Shown: positions 9,062-18,366, numbered from the stretch's first letter. The stretch: 64,000 nt of DNA from Photobacterium sanctipauli (GCF_003026495.1 NZ_PYMA01000008.1:1-64000); one strand, 5' to 3'. A program made the numbers and translations. Notes: generated from the sequence alone by a model not told the origin.

Positions 9062-10729
9062 ATGCTGGCTCATATGACGATCTCAAACTTTGCTATTGTC
9101 AAAAACCTTGAATTTGAACTGAAACCGGGAATGACCACCATTACGGGTGAAACCGGTGCCGGTAAGTCCATTGCTATAGATGCCCTCGGCCTCTGCCTTG
9201 GCGATCGCGCCGAAGCCAGCATGGTCCGTCCGAATGAAGACAAAGCAGAGATTTCTGCGGCGTTTTCATTACAGAACAATCAGGCCGCCCGCCGCTGGTT
9301 GGAAGACAACGAACTCATTGACGGCGACGAGTGTATTTTGCGCCGCGTGATCACCAAGGAAGGCCGCTCCCGTGGTTTCATTAACGGCAGCCCGGTACCG
9401 GCATCGCAGCAAAAATCATTGGGACAACTGCTGATCAACATCCATGGCCAACACGCCCACCAGCAGCTGATGCGTGCTGATCACCAACAGCAAATGCTTG
9501 ATCATTACGCAGGCCACCACCTACTAATGGACAAGACGCGAAATAGCTACCAGCGCTGGCGCCAAGCCAACAATGAACTCAAACGCTTAAGCCAAAGCCG
9601 CGAAGAGAACGAAGCCCAGAAGCAGCTGATCCAGTACCAAGTCAAAGAACTGGACGAACTCGCACTGGGTCAAGATGAATTTGCCGACATTGAAGAAGAG
9701 CACAAGCGCCTGTCAAATTGCGGTGAGCTGGCGGTTTCAAGCCAAACCGCCCTCTCTATGCTGTATGACGACGAGGACTGCAATGCCCTTCGTATGCTGC
9801 AAATGGCCAGCCAGCAAGTGTGCAACCTGGGTGAAATCGACGCCAGCCTTAGTACGATTCCGCAAATGCTGGAAGAAGCCATTATCCAGGTACAAGAAGC
9901 CAGCCAAGAACTGCGCGGTTATCTTGATAATCTGGATATGGATCCTCAGCGTTTGGTGTACTTAGAAGAGCGCCTAGCCAAGATCATGTCACTCTCACGC
10001 AAGCACTATGTGATGCCCGAAGAGCTTTACGGCAAGCACCAAGAGCTGTTGAAAGAGCTTGAGCAGCTTGATTGCAGCGATGAACGTTTGGAAGAAATGG
10101 CAGAAAATGTCGAGTGCTTACGCCAGAAGTTCCTTGCCTGTGCCGAGAAGCTAAGCAAGAGTCGCCGGCGCTACGCCAAAGAGCTCGACAAAAAGATCTC
10201 CGACAGCATGCACCAGCTCAGCATGGAAAACGGGATCTTCAAAATTGATGTCCAGAGCGATCCTGAGGGAATGCTTAGCCCGCTAGGCTTCGACAGTATT
10301 ACCTTCTTGGTCTCAACCAACCCGGGTCAACCGCTCCAGCCTCTTGGCAAGGTTGCATCGGGCGGTGAGCTCTCACGTATTTCATTGGCGATTCAGGTGA
10401 TCACGGCACAGAAGGTCGAAACCCCAAGCCTGATCTTCGATGAAGTTGATGTTGGTATCAGTGGCCCGACAGCGGCTATCGTCGGCAAAATGCTGCGTAC
10501 CCTTGGCGAATCAACCCAGGTCATGTGTGTTACCCACTTGCCGCAGGTGGCGGGTTGTGGCCACCAGCAAATGTTTGTTGCCAAGAAGTCCACCAAAGGA
10601 CAAACCGAAACCAACATGTACCCGCTTACCGAAGACGCCCGCGTCAACGAGCTGGCTCGCCTGCTTGGCGGTAGCGAGATCACCGATCGCACCCTCGCCA
10701 ACGCCAAAGAACTGCTGTTTGCGGCATAA
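9062..10729 (+). CDS. recN: DNA repair protein RecN
   Basis: A 555-aa SMC-like ATPase acting in recombinational double-strand-break repair. Walker A GETGAGKS at ~residues 30-37; a long coiled-coil middle (~150-370) with short heptad blocks; ABC signature [11 protein letters not shown] near 430; Walker [13 protein letters not shown] near 460. Length matches the family. Expression is predicted to be SOS-controlled from the two LexA boxes directly upstream. Confidence 0.97.
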   Translation: MLAHMTISNFAIVKNLEFELKPGMTTITGETGAGKSIAIDALGLCLGDRAEASMVRPNEDKAEISAAFSLQNNQAARRWLEDNELIDGDECILRRVITKEGRSRGFINGSPVPASQQKSLGQLLINIHGQHAHQQLMRADHQQQMLDHYAGHHLLMDKTRNSYQRWRQANNELKRLSQSREENEAQKQLIQYQVKELDELALGQDEFADIEEEHKRLSNCGELAVSSQTALSMLYDDEDCNALRMLQMASQQVCNLGEIDASLSTIPQMLEEAIIQVQEASQELRGYLDNLDMDPQRLVYLEERLAKIMSLSRKHYVMPEELYGKHQELLKELEQLDCSDERLEEMAENVECLRQKFLACAEKLSKSRRRYAKELDKKISDSMHQLSMENGIFKIDVQSDPEGMLSPLGFDSITFLVSTNPGQPLQPLGKVASGGELSRISLAIQVITAQKVETPSLIFDEVDVGISGPTAAIVGKMLRTLGESTQVMCVTHLPQVAGCGHQQMFVAKKSTKGQTETNMYPLTEDARVNELARLLGGSEITDRTLANAKELLFAA

Positions 10730-10745
10730 TTCGATTAAACTTGAT

Positions 10746-10775
10746 CTACGGTGCAACTATTTCGTTGTGCCGTAG
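10746..10775 (+). terminator. hairpin after recN, possible weak terminator
   Basis: CTACGGTGCAAC-TATTTC-GTTGTGCCGTAG forms a 12-bp stem with two G-U pairs. The T-rich stretch only begins 12 nt later, so terminator function is uncertain. Confidence 0.5.
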
Positions 10776-10868
10776 TCTCATTTAGAGTTTTTTTCTTAAC
10801 TGCTTTTTTACTTCTGCCGAGTGGTTGTTTATTATCGCTGCAGAACAAAGCAAATTTGCCGGGATGCT

Positions 10869-11225
10869 ATGAGTTGGAAAAACCTTGCTGCTATTACATT
10901 GGCAGCTAGCCTGTTAGGTGGCTGTTCAGTAGTTGAACGACTGGTATATCGAATTGATATCAACCAAGGGAACTACTTGGAACAAAAAGATATCGACAAC
11001 CTTCGATATCAGATGAGTAAAGAGCAGGTGCAGTTTGTGCTAGGTTCGCCAATGCTGGTTGAGCCGGAATACCCAGATACCTGGTACTACGTCTACTACC
11101 ACAAACCAGGCCATGAAGAGCCGCAACAGAAAAACCTGATCCTGAAATTCAACGGGCAAAACCAGTTAATCAGCCTAGAAGGCGACTATCCGGCAGGCCC
11201 TGCCTTTATGGAACAGCTAAACTGA
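10869..11225 (+). CDS. bamE: outer membrane protein assembly factor BamE (SmpA)
   Basis: A 118-aa lipoprotein subunit of the BAM complex that inserts outer-membrane beta-barrels. The signal peptide ends in the lipobox LLGGC (Cys at residue 20); the BamE fold follows, with QGNYLEQKDIDNLRYQMSKE, VLGSPML and TWYYVYY. The ATG at 10869 is chosen because it gives a compact signal peptide; the open frame extends upstream without signal features. It sits between recN and rnfH/ratA, as usual in gammaproteobacteria. Confidence 0.95.
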   Translation: MSWKNLAAITLAASLLGGCSVVERLVYRIDINQGNYLEQKDIDNLRYQMSKEQVQFVLGSPMLVEPEYPDTWYYVYYHKPGHEEPQQKNLILKFNGQNQLISLEGDYPAGPAFMEQLN

Positions 11226-11232
11226 TACCATT

Positions 11233-11260
11233 AAAAAAGCTCGCCTTGGCGAGCTTTTTT
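11233..11260. terminator. bidirectional terminator between bamE and rnfH
   Basis: AAAAAAGCTCGCC-TT-GGCGAGCTTTTTT: a perfect stem with A and T tracts on both sides, between the convergent bamE (+) and rnfH (-). Confidence 0.92.
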
Positions 11261-11267
11261 GTGTCTG

Positions 11268-11591
11268 TTATTCCGCTTTTTTAGCCGCCAGCGCTTCTTG
11301 CTTGGCTTGCTCTGCCCGCTTACGGCGAATCTCTTTCGGATCGGCCAGCAATGGGCGATAAATCTCGATACGGTCGCCATCATGCACGGTCGCATCAAGT
11401 TTTACGTTTCGGCTGTAAACACCCACTTTGTTTTTCTTCAGGTCGATTTCCGGGTACATCTCAAGGACACCCGATTGCTCGATGATCTCTTTCACTTGGG
11501 TATCAGAGGTGATCCCCAGCCTGATAACACGCTGGACATCCGGCAGCGCATACACCACCTCAACATGGATCAGGGTTTCATCAGAAGTCAT
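11268..11591 (-). CDS. rnfH: RnfH family protein (UPF0125)
   Basis: A 107-aa ubiquitin-like small protein ([20 protein letters not shown] ... [27 protein letters not shown]), with the family's conserved [11 protein letters not shown] and a basic C-terminal tail. Its role is not well defined. The ATG at 11591 overlaps the end of ratA by 11 bp, giving the common ratA-rnfH pair; the frame is open further upstream but only inside ratA. Confidence 0.9.
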   Translation of the reverse strand: MTSDETLIHVEVVYALPDVQRVIRLGITSDTQVKEIIEQSGVLEMYPEIDLKKNKVGVYSRNVKLDATVHDGDRIEIYRPLLADPKEIRRKRAEQAKQEALAAKKAE

Positions 11592-12015
11592 AGATTTCCC
11601 TTGCGCGCTGAGTAAAGGCACTCACCATGTTGTTGGTCAATTCGCGGAACACCTTACCAAACGCAGCTTCGACCAGTGCATTGGTAAATTCAAAGTCGAG
11701 CTTGAGCTCAACCTTACATGCCTCGGCATCCAATTCGGTGAAGTGCCAACCGCCAACCAAGCGCTGGAACGGGCCATCAACCAACTGCATGTCAATCTTC
11801 TTCGCATCTGTTAATGCATTACGCGTTACAAACGTTTTTTTGATCCCTGCTTTGGACACATCAACCGATGCCATCATATGCTGCTCAGAGCTTTCCAAAA
11901 TTCTCGTACCAGAGCAGCCCGGTAAAAAGGCTGGGTACGACTCTACATCATTCACAAGTTCAAACATTTGCTTCGCACTGAACGGCACCAATGCAGAGCG
12001 GCTAATCTGAGGCAT
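11581..12015 (-). CDS. ratA: RatA-like START/polyketide-cyclase domain protein
   Basis: A 144-aa protein of the START/SRPBCC fold ([34 protein letters not shown]). In E. coli RatA has been linked to inhibition of 70S assembly; eukaryotic relatives (COQ10) bind ubiquinone, so the true role may be respiratory. The ATG at 12015 has AAGGAG 5-7 nt upstream. Paired with rnfH and divergent from smpB. Confidence 0.9.
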   Translation of the reverse strand: MPQISRSALVPFSAKQMFELVNDVESYPAFLPGCSGTRILESSEQHMMASVDVSKAGIKKTFVTRNALTDAKKIDMQLVDGPFQRLVGGWHFTELDAEACKVELKLDFEFTNALVEAAFGKVFRELTNNMVSAFTQRAREIYDF

Positions 12016-12226
12016 AGTTTCTCCTTTACCCATCTATCTCCCCAACTCACAGCATTTGCAGACGCCGCCAGCAAACCCTATGAGAAGTGGTTGCCCAATG
12101 ATACCATTAGTCGGCTAACAGCCAAAATAAGCGTGTGAATGGTAAAGCAAACCATTGTTTTACCAATAGGCACATATCGACCGAGTACAAATTTGGCACT
12201 CGGGACAGCAACAAATAAGAGTATTT

Positions 12227-12706
12227 ATGGCCAAGAAAAAACCAAAGCAAAGTAGCAATACGATTGCTAAGAACAAAAGCGCCCGTTTTGAGTTCGCGAT
12301 CAGCGACGAATACGAAGCCGGCATGGAGCTCCAGGGCTGGGAAGTGAAAGCTATCCGTTCTGGCAAAGTGAACATCTCGGAAAGCTACGTATTCCTGCGC
12401 AATGGCGAAGCCTTCATTTCAGGGGTACAAATTACACCGCTAAACGCAGCGTCTACCCACGTCGTCGCCGATCCGACCCGCACCCGCAAACTGCTGCTTA
12501 ACCGCCGTGAAATCGACCGCCTAATGGGCGCGGTAAACCGCGACGGTGAAACCATCGTGGCACTTTCTATGTACTGGAAGGGCTCATGGGTTAAACTGAA
12601 AGTAGGTACAGCGAAAGGTAAGAAGCTTCACGATAAGCGCGCCGACTCCAAACAGAAGGATTGGCAACGCGATAAAGCGCGTATCATGAAGAGCAGCCTG
12701 CGCTAA
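12227..12706 (+). CDS. smpB: SsrA-binding protein SmpB
   Basis: A 159-aa protein required for tmRNA trans-translation. Typical features: the basic N terminus, [46 protein letters not shown] and the basic tail [22 protein letters not shown] that mimics codon-anticodon pairing in the ribosome. It lies directly upstream of ssrA, its RNA partner. Confidence 0.97.
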   Translation: MAKKKPKQSSNTIAKNKSARFEFAISDEYEAGMELQGWEVKAIRSGKVNISESYVFLRNGEAFISGVQITPLNAASTHVVADPTRTRKLLLNRREIDRLMGAVNRDGETIVALSMYWKGSWVKLKVGTAKGKKLHDKRADSKQKDWQRDKARIMKSSLR

Positions 12707-12773
12707 ATTCAATGGCCTTGCTTGCTAAGTGGTGGATTTTTCTCCATAAGCACCCTGCAGGCGGGCTTTTGTG

Positions 12774-12801
12774 TTGACGCTAACCGATTTTCTGTTAACA
12801 T
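12774..12801 (+). promoter_or_regulatory. sigma-70 promoter of ssrA
   Basis: -35 TTGACG (12774-12779), 16-nt spacer, -10 TAACAT (12796-12801). The predicted start is within ~12 nt of the mature tmRNA 5' end. Confidence 0.75.
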
Positions 12802-12813
12802 CGATCGAACTCT

Positions 12814-13183
12814 GGGGCTGATTTAGGATTCGACAGGATCACGAAGGCTTTGGGAGCATGCCGAGGTGCGGTTGGCCTCGTTAAAAAGCCGCAAAAAAAT
12901 AGTCGCAAACGACGAAAACTACGCACTAGCAGCTTAATACCCTGCTGAGAGCACTCCTGCCCTAGCTTCCGCTTGTAAGACGGGGAATTACAGGGGTTCA
13001 AACCCAAACAAGATAGCGAGGGAACCTTTGACTAGAGAGGTGAACCGCGAAATAGAATTCTGGTATGTATTAGCATAGCGTGTCAATTCGCAGTGTTGGT
13101 ACGAGAATAAAGATTGACTAAGCATGTAGCGCCTCTGGTTAGACTGGTTTTGGACGCGGGTTCAACTCCCGCCAGCTCCACCA
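12814..13183 (+). ncRNA. ssrA: transfer-messenger RNA (tmRNA, SsrA)
   Basis: About 370 nt. The 5' end GGGGCTGATTTAGGATTCGAC pairs with the 3' end CAGCTCCACCA to form the tRNA-like acceptor; GGTTCAACTCCC forms the T arm. The internal ORF encodes the tag. With SmpB it rescues stalled ribosomes. The 3' end is the insertion site of the genomic island to the right; the integrated island regenerates the 3' end because the att core carries it. Confidence 0.97.
12905..12937 (+). other. tmRNA tag reading frame (ANDENYALAA)
   Basis: GCA AAC GAC GAA AAC TAC then GCA CTA GCA GCT TAA inside the tmRNA encodes ANDENYALAA followed by a stop. This is the same proteolysis tag as in E. coli, recognised by ClpXP and ClpAP. 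Confidence 0.95.
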
Positions 13184-13185
13184 AA
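13170..13185 (+). repeat. attL of the ssrA genomic island
   Basis: CGCCAGCTCCACCAAA, the last 14 bases of ssrA plus AA. The same 16 bases recur at 33271-33286 in direct orientation, and a copy with one base missing at 35254-35268. These are the expected core repeats of integration at a tmRNA 3' end by a P4-type integrase. Confidence 0.9.
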
Positions 13186-13217
13186 TTCGTATACGAAGAC
13201 ACCTTACGGTGTCCCAG

Positions 13218-13252
13218 AAAGCCCGCTAAACCAATAGTTTAGCGGGCTTTCT
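13218..13252 (+). terminator. terminator just inside the island left end
   Basis: AAAGCCCGCTAAAC-CAATA-GTTTAGCGGGCTTT, then CTTGT. A 14-bp perfect stem located 35 nt after ssrA. It probably terminates tmRNA transcription now that the island has displaced the original flank. Confidence 0.85.
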
Positions 13253-13346
13253 TGTCTCAAGAGCTCCCATACGCTCCCATCACGTCGCACGAAGTATGTG
13301 GTATTTTAAGTGGTATCCGTCAAATGATGCCCAGAGGTACCACAAC

Positions 13347-14591
13347 ATGCCCAAAGTAGCTATCCCACTGACCGATACACAACTCAAGAACATAAAGCCT
13401 ACAGGCAAAGTCCAGAAACTCACCGATGGAGAGGGGCTTTACTTAAGAGTGACCCCAAAAGGCGTAACAACCTGGTATTTAAACTACCACCATCCAATCA
13501 CTAATGTTCGCATAGACTGGCTCCTTGGAAGGTACCCAGACCTCACTCTCGCCAATGCTAGAAAACTTCGGAAAGAGCACAAAAGCGTGCTGGCTGAAGG
13601 CATTGACCCAAGAGAACAACAACAAGCCGAACAGTTAGCTAAACAGAAAATCTATGAGAATACGTTCAAGAAAATCGCACGCAACTGGCTCAATGTTAAA
13701 GGTAGCAGCGTTACAGCAGATCATCTCATAGACATTCGCCGCTCACTTGAGAACCACCTCTTTCCCCGAATCGGAAATCAACCTATCACCCAGTTAAATG
13801 CTCCAATGGTGATCTCGACACTTAAACCATTGGAAGCTGCAAACAAGCTCGACATGCTCAAACGCTTATGCCAGCGTATCAATGAAATCATGACCTATGC
13901 TATCAATTGTGGCTTGCTGGATAATAACCCTCTTGCTGGCATTAGTAATACATTCCGCAAACCAAAGAAAAAGCACCAACCAGCTATTGATCAAAAGCGC
14001 CTACCCGAGTTCCTTCATGTTCTATCAATATCACCAGTAAGTATGCTGACAAGGTGTCTGATAGAGCTTCAACTGCACACTATGCTTCGTCCAAACGAAA
14101 TCGCTGGTGCTAAGTGGGAGGAAATTGATTTTGTCCACCGCATCTGGCGTATACCTGGAGCGAGAATGAAAGGGCCTAAAGGCCGTTACACTGATGATGA
14201 AATCGAACATCGGTTAACACATAGTATCCCCCTCTCCTCCCAAGTAATACAAACCTTAAACCTTCTTCGCCCTATTACAGGGCATACCCCTTTTGTATTT
14301 TTCTCCCGCAGAGCCAAAAGCATGCACATCAACAGTCAAACGGCTAATGCAGCAATTAAAAATATGGGGTTTAAAGGAGAACTGGTTTCCCATGGCCTCA
14401 GGGCAATAGCAAGCACAGTACTGAACGAACAAGGGTTTGATCCTGACCTTATAGAGAAAGCGCTTGCACATAAGGGAGAGAACGAAGTGAGAGCGGCCTA
14501 TAACCGAGCTGATCTCATACCAAGACGAGCAGAGATGATGCAGTGGTGGAGCGATTACATACAAAGAGCAAAGGCTTTCTCCAATAACTAG
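13347..14591 (+). CDS. P4-type tyrosine integrase A
   Basis: A 414-aa integrase. The N-terminal arm-binding domain (PLTDTQLKNIKPTGKVQKLTDGEGLYLRV) is typical of P4/CP4-like integrases, then a SAM-like core-binding domain and a C-terminal catalytic domain. Visible catalytic residues: Arg in MLRPNEIAG (~248), HxxR in SHGLRAIAS (~349-352), His in LAHKGENEV and Tyr in AAYNRAD (~385). The ATG at 13347 has GAGGT upstream. It is the first gene after attL, so it is the likely ssrA-specific recombinase. Confidence 0.93.
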   Translation: MPKVAIPLTDTQLKNIKPTGKVQKLTDGEGLYLRVTPKGVTTWYLNYHHPITNVRIDWLLGRYPDLTLANARKLRKEHKSVLAEGIDPREQQQAEQLAKQKIYENTFKKIARNWLNVKGSSVTADHLIDIRRSLENHLFPRIGNQPITQLNAPMVISTLKPLEAANKLDMLKRLCQRINEIMTYAINCGLLDNNPLAGISNTFRKPKKKHQPAIDQKRLPEFLHVLSISPVSMLTRCLIELQLHTMLRPNEIAGAKWEEIDFVHRIWRIPGARMKGPKGRYTDDEIEHRLTHSIPLSSQVIQTLNLLRPITGHTPFVFFSRRAKSMHINSQTANAAIKNMGFKGELVSHGLRAIASTVLNEQGFDPDLIEKALAHKGENEVRAAYNRADLIPRRAEMMQWWSDYIQRAKAFSNN

Positions 14592-14705
14592 CCGTTCAAA
14601 ATTCAAGCAATCAGCTAATAAAAAAATAATTTCAGTAGCGCCGAGTGTTTTTTTTCATCGGGAAAGAAAAAAATGTGGTTATCTAAACAAATATGGATAT
14701 CCAAA

Positions 14706-15959
14706 ATGCCAAAGCGAGTACTACCACTTACAGACCTAACGGTCAAAAAGCTCAAAGCTACAGGTAAGGTACAAAAATTATTTGATGGCGGTGGGCTATA
14801 TCTGCGTGTTAGCCCGCTTGGTTGTAAAACATGGTACTTCAACTACCTTCACCCTATAACAAAAAAACGTATCGATATGCGCCTAGGCGTATACCCAGCA
14901 TTATCATTATCTACAGCAAGAGAGTGGCAAAGAGCCTACCGTTCATTAGTCGCAGAAGGAGTAGATCCCAAAGATCATATCGAGGATACACGTCAAAAGT
15001 ATCTTGATGAGTATGAAAATACTTTCGATAAAATGGCATACCTGTGGCTTGAAGAAAAGCCACACAAAGGCTCTGAAGGGCATCATCACGATACAATAAG
15101 AAGGCTAGAGAATCACCTTCTGCCTAAGCTTGGTAAGACTCCAGTAAAAAAAATTACAGCAAAAGCAGTAAAGCTAGTGCTAAAACCTTTAGAAAAGAAA
15201 AACAAACTCGAATTGGTAAAGCGACTTTGCCGAGATATGAATAATGTAATGTTCTTTGCGATGAACCATGATGCCTTAGAAAGAAACCCATTAGCTTACC
15301 TCCATAAACAGTTTAGGAAGCCTATACCCCAAAACCACCCTTACATTGATGAAAGTGAGCTTCCTGAGTTCTTTAGTTTACTTAATGATGCCTCTTCAGA
15401 TGATGTAACTAAGTACTTTATAGAATTGAAACTTCACTTGATGACTCGTTCTCAAGATCTTGCAAGTTCAAGGTGGAGCGCAGTTAACTGGGAGAAAAGA
15501 ATTTTAACTATACCTGGTAATCAAATGAAGGGGAATAAGGAGTTTCTTACACAAAAACAAATCGATGAAAAGTACACACATGTGATTCCGTTATCAGATG
15601 TTGTTATTAATATTTTGCAAAAACTTAGAGCTATAACAGGGAATTCGGAGTTTTTGTTTAACTCACTCAGAGCAGCGGCAGGGCATATTAATTATCAATC
15701 AGGTAACAAGGCAATAAAAGAGATGGGATATGAAGGAAAGCTAGTTGCACATGGTTTGAGAGACACAGCTAGCACTGCTTTGCATGATGCCGGCTACCCT
15801 GAACAATGGATAGATAAGGCTCTATCTCATCGTGTTGGAAATGAAGTTTCACGTTCATACAATCATGCTAAATATATTGAGCTACGTCGAGATATGATGA
15901 ATTGGTGGAGTGATAAGATCGAAAGTGCCAAGCAGCAATCGTTAAAAGATATCGTTTAG
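14706..15959 (+). CDS. P4-type tyrosine integrase B (paralogue of A)
   Basis: A 417-aa integrase co-directional with and clearly homologous to integrase A, starting MPKRVLPLTDLTVKKLKATGKVQKLFDGGGLYLRV. Catalytic residues appear intact: Arg in MTRSQDLASSRW, HxxR in AHGLRDTAS, His in LSHRVGNEV, Tyr in RSYNHAK. The ATG at 14706 aligns with integrase A; an in-frame ATG at 14673 would add 11 residues. The gene is more AT-rich than integrase A and core genes. Two intact tandem integrases are unusual; the pair may reflect stacked insertions or cooperation. Confidence 0.9.
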   Translation: MPKRVLPLTDLTVKKLKATGKVQKLFDGGGLYLRVSPLGCKTWYFNYLHPITKKRIDMRLGVYPALSLSTAREWQRAYRSLVAEGVDPKDHIEDTRQKYLDEYENTFDKMAYLWLEEKPHKGSEGHHHDTIRRLENHLLPKLGKTPVKKITAKAVKLVLKPLEKKNKLELVKRLCRDMNNVMFFAMNHDALERNPLAYLHKQFRKPIPQNHPYIDESELPEFFSLLNDASSDDVTKYFIELKLHLMTRSQDLASSRWSAVNWEKRILTIPGNQMKGNKEFLTQKQIDEKYTHVIPLSDVVINILQKLRAITGNSEFLFNSLRAAAGHINYQSGNKAIKEMGYEGKLVAHGLRDTASTALHDAGYPEQWIDKALSHRVGNEVSRSYNHAKYIELRRDMMNWWSDKIESAKQQSLKDIV

Positions 15960-15974
15960 AAATGGAAGCTAATA

Positions 15975-16244
15975 ATGTCTGAAGAAAGTAGTAAAATCGC
16001 CATAGCCTTTATCAGGATGAGCGATATTGAGGAAATAACCACACTTAAAGATAAAACTATTTACCGGCATATTGGTGAAGGTGTGTTTCCACCTTCAATT
16101 ACCCTTGGGGAGCAATCTTCAGGTTGGTTAAAACATGAAGTTGAAGCCATATTAAAAGCTAGAATACTAGGGGTAAAATGTAAAGATAAATTACGAAATA
16201 TTGTTAAGGGTTTAATTAAAAAAAGAGACACCTTACATATTTAA
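15975..16244 (+). CDS. AlpA-like regulator / excisionase
   Basis: An 89-aa protein with the AlpA pattern FIRMSDIEEITTLKDKTIYRHIG, then FPPSITLGEQSSGWLKHEVEAIL. AlpA proteins are MerR-like DNA-binding factors that activate integrase genes or act as recombination directionality factors. It begins 15 bp after integrase B on the same strand, so the two are probably cotranscribed. Confidence 0.8.
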   Translation: MSEESSKIAIAFIRMSDIEEITTLKDKTIYRHIGEGVFPPSITLGEQSSGWLKHEVEAILKARILGVKCKDKLRNIVKGLIKKRDTLHI

Positions 16245-16484
16245 TTAAAAAATCATAAACACACAAGTTAGTTCAATATCAGGTATGGTTATTATAGATC
16301 ATACCTGCACTCTCTTTAAAAGCTTAAAAAACAAATACAAGTAAATTTTCACCCACACCCTCAACTAAAGATATAGATACAAAATTCCCCGCCACTACCT
16401 CCTTTGTAGTTAAAGGAACATTCTCCATCCTCATGATACTCCACACAAATAGTCAATCACACTTAACTATTCAAAGAGGTGTTC

Positions 16485-17507
16485 ATGAAGATAACAAGAT
16501 GCCGTTGGGAGCGACAAAACCCAAATGCCCGTAATTTTGGTTTAGGCAGTAGGGATATGATCTCAGCAGCCCAAAAGGCCTTACAAGAGAAGCAAGGGAA
16601 TAAGGTTACGGGCATATCAACTACCCACAATCAAATATCACGCTTTAAGCAATTTGCTCATTGGGTAAAGGCTAAGCATGGTATCGGTGATCTGCGAAAA
16701 ATAACTAAGTCTCATCTCATGGAATATGCAGATCACTTGCGCCACCGAGTTGAATATGCTTCTGACAGGCTCAAATCATATACATCAGCAGCTAACTACC
16801 TATCTGCAGTAAACACAGTGTTGGCTCAAGCTCGTGGAGATCAAAATGTACGATTTACAGCAAGCCAAGCAGGCTACCCAGAAAGGGATGATATTTTAAG
16901 GGAGAGCAAGACAATCACTGATAAGCATCATGAGAATGCACGCTCTATGGTCGAGCCAAGACTTGCAGCTCAGATGGGGTTAATGCGGCATTTTGGAGCA
17001 AGGTTCGAAGGAAGTTGTAAGCTCAACGTGCAAAAGGCCCTGTCATCAGCATTACAATATGGCTATATCCGTATAGATTGCGAAAAAAATCAAACACCAC
17101 GAACAGTTACCATCCGTAACCCTGAGCAAATCAGGGCGCTTGAAGAAGCTTTGCCGTTTCAAGGTACTCATTACTCTTTAATACCTCACGATAAAACTTA
17201 CGCTGAGTACTCTGCTCATTGCTATCGGCAGTTCCTCTCAATAACTGGCTATCTGGCCCACAGCGAAAGAAGGTTCTTTGCTCAGAGACTCTACTCAGAG
17301 ACCATCCAAAACTTAACCAATGTGACTGGAGTTCAATGTCCTGTATTGGCTCAAGTTTCACATGGGAAAGAGCACCATCAGTACCTAGCAGAAAAGCTGA
17401 ATGTCTCAATTAAAGAAGCCAAGTTAATAGATAAAGCAGCAAGGAGAGTGGTTAGTAAAGAATTGGGCCACAAGCGAATTTCCGTCACCAACTCGTACAT
17501 AGGGTAA
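16485..17507 (+). CDS. integrase-domain protein (tyrosine recombinase-like)
   Basis: A 340-aa protein. The N-terminal part (~50-125: THNQISRFKQFAHWVKAKHG, ITKSHLMEYADHLRHR) looks like a phage-integrase SAM-like core-binding domain. The C-terminal part contains an Arg in FGARFEGSCKL and ends with LGHKRISVTNSYIG, the His/Tyr end of tyrosine recombinases. A full RKHRH/Y set is not obvious, so activity is uncertain. The ATG at 16485 follows a GAGGT ribosome site. It follows a 240-bp gap after the AlpA gene. Confidence 0.7.
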   Translation: MKITRCRWERQNPNARNFGLGSRDMISAAQKALQEKQGNKVTGISTTHNQISRFKQFAHWVKAKHGIGDLRKITKSHLMEYADHLRHRVEYASDRLKSYTSAANYLSAVNTVLAQARGDQNVRFTASQAGYPERDDILRESKTITDKHHENARSMVEPRLAAQMGLMRHFGARFEGSCKLNVQKALSSALQYGYIRIDCEKNQTPRTVTIRNPEQIRALEEALPFQGTHYSLIPHDKTYAEYSAHCYRQFLSITGYLAHSERRFFAQRLYSETIQNLTNVTGVQCPVLAQVSHGKEHHQYLAEKLNVSIKEAKLIDKAARRVVSKELGHKRISVTNSYIG

Positions 17508-17556
17508 TCAATTGCATCGAATCGAGTACCAAATCCGCCAATTAAGCGGCGGGATA

Positions 17557-17796
17557 ATGAAAACCGGCAATCATCCTGCTCGCAAACGGGTCAGAAATAG
17601 GATGATTGCCATCATGCTTAATATTGCAAAGCACGAAAACATCTCGGACATCAGACAGCTTGGAAGGGCACACGTGCACCGCTACTGGAACAGGAATTCA
17701 CATCTAAGCCCAGCAACTTTACGTGATCATTACTACGCGATTGAAAAAGTATGGCAAGTGTTGCTAAGGCGTTCTTCTATGCCGCCGAAGCCATAA
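17557..17796 (+). CDS. free-standing integrase core-binding-like domain
   Basis: A 79-aa protein (RVRNRMIAIMLNIAKHENIS, LGRAHVHRYWNRN, LSPATLRDHYYAIEKVWQVL) that resembles the SAM-like N-terminal domain of the preceding integrase-like protein but has no catalytic domain. The start is uncertain: the ATG at 17557 has a purine-rich GGCGGG upstream; an in-frame TTG at 17512 is possible. It could be an accessory DNA-binding factor or a remnant of a second recombinase. I do not recognise a named family. Confidence 0.5.
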   Translation: MKTGNHPARKRVRNRMIAIMLNIAKHENISDIRQLGRAHVHRYWNRNSHLSPATLRDHYYAIEKVWQVLLRRSSMPPKP

Positions 17797-17824
17797 GCAC
17801 CAAGTAACATGAAGACCGATTACT

Positions 17825-17844
17825 ATGTGACTTATAGTCCGTGG
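17825..17844 (+). promoter_or_regulatory. C-box A: controller-protein operator upstream of the small acidic-protein gene
   Basis: ATGTGACTTATAGTCCGTGG. The core GACTTATAGTC (17829-17839) is followed by a GATAAT -10-like element at 17866-17871 and by the ATG at 17893. The same 20 bases occur at 36818-36837, and on the minus strand at 18367-18386. It matches, from memory, the left half of the C.Esp1396I operator. No clear second half-site is visible. Confidence 0.8.
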
Positions 17845-17892
17845 ACATGGCCAGCCTATCTCCCTGATAATAGAAATAAAGAGGAGAAGCTG

Positions 17893-18093
17893 ATGACCGA
17901 AGACACTTACCCAGAAATTACCCATGAAGAGTCATACAAGGGATACACAATATACATAGAGAACAACGCCGACCGGTACCGCGGCGGCTATGAATACACG
18001 GTATCCGACGGCAGCGACGAGCTCGATAGTGGCCTCGTGTTCACGGTCGAGGACGGCATCAGCGAAGCCAAGGCATTCATCGACTCCCTTTAG
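17893..18093 (+). CDS. small acidic protein under a C-box, unknown function
   Basis: A 66-aa protein, about 16 Asp/Glu against 4 Lys/Arg, so net charge is strongly negative. It contains YKGYTIYIENNADRYRGGYE and ends GISEAKAFIDSL. I recognise no family. The ATG at 17893 has AGGAGAAG upstream; the frame is open further upstream, but through the C-box. Its 3' end overlaps the convergent C gene by 17 bp. A C-box ~50 bp upstream predicts activation by the controller protein, the position a restriction endonuclease often holds. An anti-restriction DNA mimic or a toxin is possible; both are speculation. Confidence 0.65.
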   Translation: MTEDTYPEITHEESYKGYTIYIENNADRYRGGYEYTVSDGSDELDSGLVFTVEDGISEAKAFIDSL

Positions 18094-18316
18094 CATTTTC
18101 CTTGTCGGCCAAAAGGCAAAGGAACTGGTGGCTGTCGACCCCGAGAGCGGCAAGAAGGCGGTCTAGGGTATCCAGGGTAATATTGCGCCTGTTGCGCTCT
18201 ACGCCGGAAATGAATGTGCGGTCGATTCCCGAAGCCTTGGCCAACCTCTCTTGGCTCAGCCCCCTTTCCAGCCGCATCTCCCTCAGCAGCAAAGCCGTAT
18301 TTTCCCTCAGCGCCAT
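18077..18316 (-). CDS. controller (C) protein, XRE family, Esp1396I-like
   Basis: A 79-aa single-domain HTH protein, the usual size of restriction-modification controller proteins. The recognition region IDRTFISGVERNRRNITL is very like C.Esp1396I (LDRTYISGIERNSRN from memory). C proteins are dimeric regulators that activate their own gene and the endonuclease gene and delay restriction after entry into a new host. The ATG at 18316 has GAGAGG upstream; longer in-frame starts would run through the C-box. C-box B lies ~50 bp upstream on the same strand, predicting autoregulation. The gene converges on the small acidic gene, whose own C-box makes both predicted targets. Confidence 0.82.
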   Translation of the reverse strand: MALRENTALLLREMRLERGLSQERLAKASGIDRTFISGVERNRRNITLDTLDRLLAALGVDSHQFLCLLADKENAKGSR

Positions 18317-18366
18317 TATTAACCTCTCAGCAAAATCAGATAGGTTAGCTGGGTAAGTTCTAGCGA

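Noticed and set aside
17809..17892. Longer N terminus for the small acidic protein (ATG at 17809)
   Set aside because: It would place C-box A inside the coding region; the ATG at 17893 has a much better ribosome site.
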